Origin: Effrenium voratum
Lineage: Eukaryota; Sar; Dinophyceae; Suessiales; Symbiodiniaceae
Assembly (NCBI GenBank): GCA_963377175.1
Contig: CAUJNA010003737.1
Span: 62,001-126,000, forward strand
Reading direction: 5' to 3'
Length of the DNA stretch: 64,000 bases
Position 1 is the stretch's first letter. Each line of letters begins with the position of its first letter. Shown piece by piece: positions 55,395-64,000 of this stretch. Below the pieces are notes generated by a model. It had not been told where the DNA came from and did no database searches. It saw only the letters and a list, made by a program, of their open reading frames with translations. Made by a program: the position numbers and the translations under genes.

Positions 55395-58390
55395 CAAGAC
55401 AGTAGATCAGTCTACCTACATTGATGTTTGTTTGGGTGCGTTGTCAGGGGGTTGATCATCTTTCTTGCTGATTGAAGCCGTGGATGTACGCGTTGTCTCA
55501 GGCTTGCTCGTTTCGGCAGAAGCAGACAGGTTGAACGGCGCATGGGGTGTGTGCATTCTTGGCGCAGGACAACATTCTGGCGTCTGCAAAGTTGTTTCCC
55601 TTTCTGGATTCCTTGCTGGAGGGCATACAGTGTCTTTTTCCGGATGATGTGCCGGTTTTTCTTCGATAGGCGGAGAAAACAACCCCGCAGTGCGCCAGAA
55701 CACACAAGCAGTCCACATCGACCTTAACAAAAATAGAACGCATGGAAAGAATCCGCAAGTAATCAGATAAACGCAAAAAGCAGCAAAACTTAAAGATTGG
55801 GGTAGCCAGGATAATCATGAAAGTGAACAAATTCAGAGCCCAGACAAACGGCAGGCCACCCAAGAAATTCGTGTCTCAACCACACCATTTCACTGACGAC
55901 GCACCCAAACAAGCATCACTGTCTTGGGCAAGCCAGTAAGAGGCAACTGAACACGGGCCATTACCAAGCCAGGCACGCACGCCCTTCTTGCAAGAAGCTG
56001 GCCTTGCTCTCCTTAAAAGAGAGAACAGCAGAATAACAACGGAAAGCAAGGCCTTCTCCGGAAAGACTGGGCAATTTAACATGGTCAGACCCGTAGATGA
56101 TGCCCGCTTGTAAGGCTTCAGCCGCCAGGCTTGGCCGACGTGGTGTCAAGACACAAGTTAAATTGGTGTTGGAGAGGATCATCTCCTGCCAACGCATTGC
56201 TGCGTCGACCCCTTCTTGGGCATCGAGGTTGCCTCCCATCCACGGCAGCTGACCTCCGGGGCAAGCTAGGTGGGACCCAGATGCCGAGGGGGGTAACCCC
56301 GCACGACCACTGCAAAAGTTCGAAGACATCACAGCGCGAAAGGTGGAGCTGTTCACCAATCAACATGCGCCGACTGGAACCACCGCACAGGTTAATCCTG
56401 GTTTGCAGGACCGCCTTCAGCAACTCCCCTGCGCAACCGTCGATTGACGTGCCCCAGACCCTCAGGCAAGGTTTGTGCTTTTCAACACTGCGCCTTCTCT
56501 AGCAACACTGCCAAGCTTGTTGGTTCGACAAGCGGCCGTGTTGCCAGTTGTTTGATTGTTTTGTGTTCTAAGAAGGCGGCAGGGTTTTTGAGCAAGTGGC
56601 CGGCTTCCGCCCGCCCAGTCTGCCGTTCCTGCTGCAGTGTGCCACGTGCGAGAAGTGGCGAGGTTTACACAGCTGGTACCATTGTGGTTACAGGGAAGTT
56701 GTAAGGTTTTGTTGTTTTGTAGCCTTGTTTCATTCGGAATAGCCGCTCTTGGCAGATGCTGATGCACGCCTCTCAAGCTTCGGCTTTGAAGCGGCGCGAG
56801 CCACGAAACATTTGGATGCTCGTAAGTGCTTGTTCATGTTGAAGGCAAGTGCTTCGATGCAGTTGTGTGTGAGGACTTCCCCGCAGGACTTAACTGTGTT
56901 GCTTTTTTGGTTGTTCGGGTTCGTGCAAAGCAAGTTTGTTGTGTGTGTGTGTGTGTGGTTGCTTTGAGACTTTCCCTGGCTTCTCGCATCCGGTGATGCT
57001 TACTGCACGCGAAATGGGTGTGTGCCTACTTGAGGGAATCCTTTTCAGCTTGGTTCAAAGGGAGACCACAAGCAACACCCAATGCTCGGTCGCCCCTGCA
57101 GACACATACCTCTGCCTCTCAGTGCTAAAAGAGTGGCATCATCGGGGCAATGGCCACGAGCTTCTTTTAGCCGAGCGATGGGGCCCCATCAAGGTTCTCT
57201 TAGATGTTGACGAGGCTGTGACGAGCCGAGACGAGGCCGCTGCAGCCACACAGTTTTTGCGCCCCTCCCACGCAGAAAGCAACATTATTTTTGGGTCCCC
57301 AAACACGCTTTCTGACTCTTGGCTCTTCCCCTCAACACTCTCAGAAGTTTTGGCTCGGGGCTTGCCCCAAGTCCTGCACAGTGTTTTTTCTAATCCTGCT
57401 ATTTGGCCTGAGGCGCAAGGAGCCAATCTTCGGCGAAACCAGAAATGCCCCATGTCTCCCAGCCCCCGCAAGCATCCACACTAGTTCTGACAGGAAAGCC
57501 AAATCCAGCTTTTTGAGCTGTCCGAATGCGTGGGGCACCCAAGGTCTTGTCACGCACGCTGTGAAATTTCTTTGGAACACCTGCCTCGTTTTTTTTTTGG
57601 TGAAGGATCGTGCAGATGAATGCTTGGCTGCAGAGGAGGTCTCAGGCGATTTGAAACAAAGCCAGCAACTCCAAACGCGTGTGTTTGTGCCACAAAAGCA
57701 CTTGCGTCATGCGGTTCCATGGATCTCCTCTCCGGGCACAAACCACAAACCCTACATGCACATGTTTGCACAACATGAGGGTTGTTTGCGGCTTTCTTGC
57801 AAGACTTAGGGTTTTGGGTTGTGTCGTTTTCTGAAGGGCTGGGTTTTTGGCAAAGTTCCGAGGAACCTTGCATACAAGGAAGATCGAGTTGTCTCCATAA
57901 CCATAAACCCAACCACGACGCCAACCAAGCCGAACGAATCCCAAATTCTTCGAACCAAGCGCAAGGCCTAGCCCAAAGCCGGCCCTGTATATAATCCTGA
58001 ACACACACTAAATCCACCCAAAACCAAGCGTACCCCAAATCCCTCAACCGGTCTTTGACCGACTCCAACGCTACGCTGACAACACGTCGACATTTGCAGA
58101 CCGGATTGTTCAAAGGATCGTCGCATCGCTTAATGCTAGCCTGACAGGCTGACATTCACATTCCGTGATTGTTCTTGTGCACGGTCATGCCGCAAATTGA
58201 TGGCTTGGGACTTGCTGACCAGCGCAAGCGAGATCAACTTTTCTGCAACATACATCATCAAGATCATTGCAACACGTATTGTGTTTAACTTGAGAGCATG
58301 CTTTTACCAGCTCTAACCTAGTTGCAGTTACTCATTCGCCTGCAGGGGACCTTTGCGGATGGAGGTTTCCTGCCATCTACTTCTTTTTTC
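55395..58390 (+). other. About 3 kb without a recognised gene
   Basis: Several frames of 60-180 codons occur on both strands (for example 56936-57484 plus) but show no domain, biased composition or splice context that I trust. 56290-56440 has KFEDITARKVELFTNQH in one frame, which I cannot assign. A short GT microsatellite lies at 56940-56958. The tract may contain introns and undetected short exons of the ciliary-type gene that begins to be visible at 58393. Confidence 0.4.
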
Positions 58391-58392
58391 AG

Positions 58393-58558
58393 CTTAGTTA
58401 GGGCCCGGAAGCCGGGCGACGCCATGATCAGAGGCTCGCGAAATGCGACCATCGTGCCACATGGCAAGCACCTCTGCATTGAACCTTCTGTCATCCAATT
58501 TGACGACATCGATGCCAACATCAAGCACCGGCCCCAGATTGGCTCCTTTCCTCCTCAG
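58393..58558 (+). CDS. ASH/HYDIN-like gene, exon A
   Basis: The exon follows CTTCTTTTTTCAG and ends before GTTAAG. It encodes LVRARKPGDAMIRGSRNATI and IEPSVIQFDDIDANIKHRPQ. The order 'P..I.F.D.D' then a strand is the opening of an ASH/MSP-like immunoglobulin-type repeat as found in HYDIN, DLEC1 and other cilium-associated proteins. The donor after 58558 and the acceptor before 58663 are both phase 0, giving a coherent join. Upstream exons are not identified. Confidence 0.5.
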
Positions 58559-58662
58559 GTTAAGGAGGTAAATGTTCTAGATCATACAGTGACACCACGC
58601 TGTCTTTCAGATTAAATATCTTTGCTGCTTTGTGAGCAGTTCTGCAGCCCAGGTACATTCAG

Positions 58663-58766
58663 ACTTTAGTGGTGAGGAATCTCAGCACCTATGCCAAGCG
58701 CATCCGCTGCGAGGTGCCAAGGTCTCAAGAATTTCGAGTAGTCACGGAGAGACTTGGCGCAGATGA
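58663..58766 (+). CDS. ASH/HYDIN-like gene, exon B
   Basis: The exon begins after ACATTCAG and encodes TLVVRNLSTYAKRIRCEVPR then EFRVVTE. The VRN-S-RR/RI-F-V pattern is characteristic of the second and third strands of ASH-type repeats. Its 3' end is uncertain (58748 or 58766, both non-GT donors that would keep the frame); phase fits with exon A. Confidence 0.55.
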
Positions 58767-58918
58767 GCACGTCACCAATCAGTCGGTTGTGGTCTTCTTT
58801 TCTTCTGCAGGATTCTTTGCAATACCTTTGACTTATGGCAAGCTGTGTTTGTGTATGTTCACATGACACAAGCAGCGGTGCTGTACCGATCGCTTTTGCT
58901 CTCAACGCCCATCGTAAG

Positions 58919-59033
58919 GAACGAGATCGGTGTTGCACCTGGACTGTCTGTGTCCATAGATGTGGAGTTTCTCACCAGAAAAGCCAACGACTTCGTCGAT
59001 AAGCTAGTCATCACTGCAGAGGACTCTCAATCT
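58919..59033 (+). CDS. ASH/HYDIN-like gene, exon C
   Basis: It encodes NEIGVAPGLSVSIDVEF and FVDKLVITAEDSQS. The IAPG.S..I.V.F and D.L.I.TE blocks are the end of an ASH-type repeat. The exon is followed by GCAAGT, a typical GC-type donor, in phase 0. Confidence 0.6.
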
Positions 59034-59262
59034 GCAAGTGTTGAAGAATAACTCTCGGCCACGGATGCGGCCTTCATGCCCTTCATTCCTGAAAGCGGCA
59101 ATTGGGTGCGTCAGGTAAATGGTTAGTACGCCTGGTTATAACCCACTGAACGGAGACTTATAGGTTTTGTGGGGTATCTCACCAGGCTGCACTTACCTCA
59201 CGTACCCGATCGCCCCCTTCTCTGCAAGTCTGCTCCGAGAGTTGCTTGCCGGTTTCTGGCAG

Positions 59263-59350
59263 GACTTCCGCTATGAGGTGGAGCTGGTTGCCAGAGCTCC
59301 CTGCGCGGTGGTGTCGGTGGACGGCACGGTGGACTTTGGCACAGTGGCCT
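59263..59350 (+). CDS. ASH/HYDIN-like gene, exon D
   Basis: It begins after TTTCTGGCAG in phase 0 and encodes DFRYEVELVARAPCAVVSVD then GTVDFGTVA. 'V.L.A.....V.VDG.VDFG.V' is the standard linker into the next ASH repeat. The 3' boundary is not resolved; candidate donors lie near 59340-59352. Confidence 0.6.
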
Positions 59351-59802
59351 GTGCCTTACGGGCGTTCGGCTCGCGCGGGCGCGGGACTTCAAGGGCTTTT
59401 GGGTTTGGCTTCTCTTGTTTTGGGGTCGTGGTTTTCCAGCAAAATCAGAAGAAACTCGTTGCTCCCCTTGGGACATCTCGCTGCCACTTGCCAAATTGAA
59501 ACTCAGGTGACGAAGCGCATCCATCAGAGGGAAGTGATATTGTCGCCTGCCGGCAATCGCTTCGCACGCTTGGAGTGTTTCGATTTGGGGATTTGCGCCG
59601 GGGACTGGGTGCTTTATCCACAATCTGTCGTTGCTGTGTCAAGCTCGGTGCGGCTTGAATGTTGTGCCTTGTTGCAGGCGCAACGAGGGCTCCAGAGCTG
59701 CGTCGAAACTTGGCTGCGATGCATCTCATCTGGGGCAGGTGCATCAGTGAGGACATGCTTTTGTCCAGTGTACAGGATTTTGAAGATCTGGTGGATTTCC
59801 CA

Positions 59803-60003
59803 CTGTAGCAGCCTTTCATTTTGGAATCTCGGCAACCTGCCAAGCCAAGGTTTGAGTTCCTCTCTCCCTCAAGATACCTGAAGCCCAACCCTGCAATGGG
59901 CAAGATCGGGCCTGCTGGCAGCTCAGAGGATGTGAAGAGGGTGAAGATTGAGCTCAGCCAGGAGCAGCCTGGCGGCATTGGATCCGTGAACTTGCTGCGA
60001 TAG
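59803..60003 (+). CDS. Possible exon of the ASH/HYDIN-like gene
   Basis: The frame after CACTGTAG reads PAKPRFEFLSPSRYLKPNPA, GKIGPAGSSEDVKRVKIELS. A 'G.I.PG....V.I' segment fits an ASH repeat, but the spacing is loose and the frame simply ends in a stop at 60003, so a donor before it would be needed (for example near 59960). Confidence 0.3.
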
Positions 60004-60662
60004 GACATGTGGTATGACTCCTTACCATCCAATTGGTGGTTTCCTTTAAGGGAATCCCCAAGTTCATTCCCTCATTCCCTACTTATCGCACCAGCAAGTC
60101 AAACCTTTTCTTTTCTTCCGTTTTTTTTTTTTGGTATTTGGCCCAGCCTGCGCCTGCTGAGGCTGCCTACCTCCGTGCACGAGGCGGTGCAGCTCAACAT
60201 GCAGGGCTTGAGCTCTCTGGTTCCGTCGAGCAGGACCGGACGGCAGTCGGTTTTGTGGCCAAAAGAACACGGCCCCCCAAAGTCATGGCGAGTTTGTTGG
60301 TTGTTGGAAGCTAATGCATGATATTTTGTTCTGTGTCCTTTGAAGGTGACGCAACACTGCTTTCCTAACATGGTTAAAAAGACAAGTCTTGCGCAAGCAA
60401 GGGGTCAGAAAGGTTAGTTTTGAAGCCAGAAGCCTCATAAATTGATTTCTTTTGTGGACTGATGTCAATACTTTGCGGGTCACGTTCTTTGCTGCCGTGT
60501 CCAACTGCAATGCGTGCTCACGGTACTTGGAGCGTGCGCATATGCAGCTCCAACGACCACGCATCAAACATCGGAAGGGAATGTAGAGCCTGAGGTAGGA
60601 AGCATGGTATTGTCGTGGCTTGTGCTTCTTTGATATCTTCCGCGTTTTTTTGTTCTTTCAAG

Positions 60663-60803
60663 CTTGGCGTACGGCTTTTCAACATGGGTCGAAAGTGGTT
60701 CCTGCACAAAGCTCAAGCTGGCGATGCGCTTAGAGCCGCCAGGACGTTGGAGGTTCATGCCGAGTGCGTTGACCAGACGCTCCAGGTATACAAAGATGGG
60801 CAG
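60663..60803 (+). CDS. ASH/HYDIN-like gene, further exon
   Basis: The exon follows TTGTTCTTTCAAG and ends before GTGATA, both phase 0. It encodes LGVRLFNMGRKWFLHKAQAG and RTLEVHAECVDQTLQVYKDG. The 'L.V.AE.V.Q.L.V' strand is typical of the junction between neighbouring ASH repeats in ciliary proteins. Confidence 0.45.
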
Positions 60804-61169
60804 GTGATAAGCAGCTTGGCTGAGGCGTAGTATGCCTAAGATAGAGGTGCTTAGGCCTGTTTTGAACTGCGACCTCTTGGCCGGGGGTTTTGGTGTGATG
60901 AATTGTGCACCATTTGCCTCACAAGTTGGATTGTGTTTTGAAGCCGCCCGCGCTCAGACAGCCTGGATTTTGGGAGCCTGTACCATGGCCTGTCCAAGGC
61001 CAGACTCAGGGATTAGCTGAGCATGTATTCGAATCCGCTTGATTGCAGAGAGGGCACAGCGCCGGTTCCTGACCTTGGTTCCCTTGCCATGCAAAGAGCT
61101 CCCTTGGCACATGTATGCCCTTCTCTGCACATTTGTTCGGTCCCTCTGCACGATCCACGGCACCACTTT

Positions 61170-61300
61170 GTGGGAAACGGCTCAGCCGATGCGAGCCGAG
61201 CCAGCTCGCGGCTCGCTCAGTCGATCCGCGTGGAGCTCGTGAACGACGGGCCCACTTCCTGCGGCTTTAGCGCCTCAGTGCTTGAGGCGGGGAAGGGGCG
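61170..61300 (+). CDS. ASH/HYDIN-like gene, further exon (limits unclear)
   Basis: The frame contains SRLAQSIRVELVNDGPTSCG and FSASVLEAG. 'I.V.L.NDGP..C.F' is a strong ASH/HYDIN-type strand pair. Neither splice site could be fixed; the frame remains open to a stop at 61367. Confidence 0.45.
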
Positions 61301-61369
61301 TGGCTGGTGCCTCCAGAGGCTGGAAGGAATGAAGCCAACTCTCCCTCCATTTGAGTCACAGGTGTGATT

Positions 61370-62700
61370 TCGGGAGAGTACGCAGGGTTTAGTCTTTGGT
61401 TCCATTTAGCAAGGCGTGATTTATGTACTTTTTTTTAGCCACCGCCAGTTGGAAACTCTACACGACGTTTTGAGATGCCGCGCCGCACAACCCAACAACG
61501 CGAGTCCTGACACTTCCAAGTCTCAGGCGGCCAAGAGAGTTGCATGGGAGGTTCAAGTGGCTGTGGGTCAAAACCCATGGGATCCCATTTTGGGGTAGGT
61601 GCACCACCCATTTTAGAACCTGTTTTAGTTGGAATTGGGATGTTCACTGCGGATACGGGCTTTTGACCCAAGTCAGGATGCGCTCTGCTGGCATGTGTTG
61701 GACATTGCAGCAACTTGCCAGGGACATGAAGGGGATGGTGCGACCCTTAGTGCTTCAATGTTTGCTACGTGGAGCGCCATGTGAGATATTGCATGCAGCC
61801 TTGCCATTTTGAGATATTGTCAGCGCCCTGAGGCACAATCAACAGGGGCACCATGCCCGGTGCATCCTCCCCAGCAGAGACGGTTGAGAAGGCGGGCGTA
61901 GCGTCCGACAGAAAATTTTAAGACACAAGACTGACCCGAGCTAGGCACAAAGGCCTCTCAGTGTTTCACCCTTCGCGGGAACGGCACCGTCCTTGGTACC
62001 AGCTGTTGTTTGTGGTGTCGCAAGCTTCATTTGTCGATTTCGGCATGAGACATGTGAAAAGTGAGCCCATGTTACATAGCACACATGCGAGATGGGTTGC
62101 TGCGATTCTGAGGTGCCTGCTTTTGGCAGCATCTCGCTTGAATTCACCTATGCGCCGTCTGTATTCAAAGAGGGCCAGGCTGGGCTACTCTGAGGAGTTC
62201 GCATCTGGATTCTTTGTGCCTCCAATAGTTTTGTCGCACGTCCTTGGGGGGGGCTTCATGCAGCTTGAACAACTTGGAAGGGCTTGCGTTGGGCAGCGTT
62301 GCGTTTGTCAGGGCTTCATTTGCAACCGCATGCCTGATCGTCACACGACGCGGCATGAGTTCCACGGGAAGATTGAGAGCGAGGAGTGAACGGGCCGGAA
62401 GCTGTGTTTCTGACCCGAGGACGCGTCTCCTCAGCCCGATGAAAATGGAATTTGGAAGGAGGGGGGATTTCGACCCCTGAACATCTCCATTCACGGTTCC
62501 ATTTTACCGTTTATGGGGAAGAGTAGAGAAAGTGGAGTTGGAGCAGGGATGGATGCGTGATGCTTGACTTTTTCAAACATGTGTTGCATTTGTCTCGATA
62601 CCGAGAAGTCTGCCGGAAGCTCCCTTGCCAGGAGCTGAACTTGGCCCTGCCGTTGAAGCTGCTGGGCACAGCAGTTCTGCCAGCGCTGAAGGCAAGAACA
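61370..62700 (+). other. No recognised gene
   Basis: Short frames only. A purine-rich stretch GGAAGGAGGGGGGATTTCG is at 62453, and a T-run is at 61429. It may be intronic to the preceding gene. Confidence 0.35.
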
Positions 62701-62705
62701 CACTG

Positions 62706-63050
<345 letters not shown>

Positions 63051-63120
63051 ACACACAGAGACCCACAAACACACACAGCGATGCGCACTCACCCGCACAA
63101 GCACACACACACAGACACAC

Positions 63121-63220
63121 NNNNNNNNNNNNNNNNNNNNNNNNNNNNNNNNNNNNNNNNNNNNNNNNNNNNNNNNNNNNNNNNNNNNNNNNNNNNNNNN
63201 NNNNNNNNNNNNNNNNNNNN
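63121..63220. other. Assembly gap of 100 N
   Basis: Exactly 100 N residues, a conventional placeholder for a gap of unknown size, within the microsatellite tract. Confidence 0.98.
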
Positions 63221-63600
63221 AGACACACACACAGACACACACACAGACACACACACAGACACACACACAGACACACACACAGACACACACACACACAGAC
63301 ACACACGCAGACACACACACAGACACACACACACAGACACACACACAGACACACGCAGACACGCAGCCCCGCAGACCCGCAGACGCGCACCCGCGCACGC
63401 ACACGCACACGCACACGCACACGCACACGCACACGCACACGCGCAGGCACACGCACACGCGCAGGCACACGCCCACGCCCACGCACACGCCTTCCCACGC
63501 CCACACCCGCGCCCGCGCCCACGCCCACGCCCACGCCCACGCCCACGCCCACGCCCACGCCCACGCGCACGCGCGCGCGCACGCGCCCGTGCCCGCGCAC
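63221..63600 (+). repeat. ACACACACAG and CGCACA / CCCACG short tandem repeats
   Basis: After the gap come ten-base ACACACACAG units (to about 63365), then CGCACA units (63390-63480) and CCCACG units (63473-63565), grading into a very C/G-rich stretch to about 63760 and a short final CA run. Confidence 0.92.
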
Positions 63601-64000
63601 GCGCCGCTCCCCGCGCCCCGCGCCCCCGCGGCCCCCTTTGCCCGCGCCCCCGCCGCGCCGCGCGCCGCGCCCTCGCGCCCGTCCGCTCGCCCGCCCCACG
63701 CCCGCTTGCCCCGCCCGCACGCACCCCCCGCCCGCCCTGCCCGCGCCACCGCCCGCACCCACACACACACACACACCACAGTGAAACACGAGCATAAGAA
63801 CACAAAAGCACAAAAGCACAAGACCAAAAACACAAACTAACACACACACAATGCAAATTGCACACAATTATCCACAATTATACACGCTTAAAGTAATTAC
63901 ACAATCACACGCACAATCACAAACGGCAGAAGCAACCACATGCACAACTCACACAAACACGTTTTCCACAGGACACCGCACAAGAATGCTCCCACGTACG

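Noticed and set aside
56936..57484. 182-codon plus-strand ORF as a gene
   Set aside because: It begins in a GT microsatellite and shows no domain or splice context.

Overview
The window looks like nuclear DNA of a dinoflagellate, probably of the Symbiodinium/Suessiales type; this is an inference. Supporting signs are a GC-rich background, intron-containing genes with a likely GC-AG intron, interstitial strings of the TTTAGGG/CCCTAAA telomere type, many decayed LINE and tyrosine-recombinase (DIRS/PAT-like) retroelements, abundant palindromic satellites, virus-like gene remnants, and a long CA microsatellite ending in a 100-N assembly gap. Nothing resembles a bacterial operon. No rRNA gene or complete tRNA gene was recognised.

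Layout. 1-17082: remains of one or more plus-strand LINE-like elements. They hold a broken RNase H domain, a long frameshifted ORF that includes a Tpt1/KptA-like RNA 2'-phosphotransferase domain, and a 3' region ending in A9 at 17082. Nested inside is a nearly complete tyrosine-recombinase retroelement (6007-14491). It has split direct repeats A1 ... B1-A2 ... B2, a recombinase ORF, a Gag-like ORF with a zinc knuckle, and a cytosine-methyltransferase-like/RT/RNase H ORF. Gag and pol are in the same frame, separated only by a TGA in a CTAG context; a further in-frame TAG lies between methyltransferase and RT. The element has no target duplication, and removing it restores the host reading frame.

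17083-24450: a fragment of a dispersed virus-like gene, then about 7 kb of hairpin and palindrome satellites surrounding an intact minus-strand gene with six CxHGRxR zinc repeats, a C2H2 finger and a nuclease-like C-terminus. 24682-39071: a minus-strand virus/Polinton-like cluster (DDE-type integrase; a fibre gene with two related beta-rich modules and an S74 chaperone tail). The fibre gene is split by a 9.08-kb LINE (27206-36285) flanked by a perfect 12-bp target duplication. That LINE encodes ORF1 (5'-truncated), endonuclease, RT and RNase H.

39072-45360: hairpins, tandem repeats, an unrecognised 400-codon ORF, a second fragment of the virus-like gene seen at 17 kb, and two tRNA-like A/B-box sequences. 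45360-55400: two decayed copies of a second methyltransferase-RT-RNase H retroelement family with 159-bp terminal repeats, lying on either side of the clearest cellular gene, a vWA-RING-IBR-RING2 (RBR-type) ubiquitin ligase. 55400-62500: intronic or intergenic DNA with several plus-strand exons that look like ASH/HYDIN-type ciliary protein repeats. 62700-63800: microsatellites and the assembly gap.

Most coding sequence is therefore mobile or virus-derived, inserted in layers (YR element into LINE-like element; LINE into fibre gene). Only the RBR ligase, the ciliary-type gene, the zinc-repeat nuclease and possibly the 40.7-kb ORF look like candidate functional genes.
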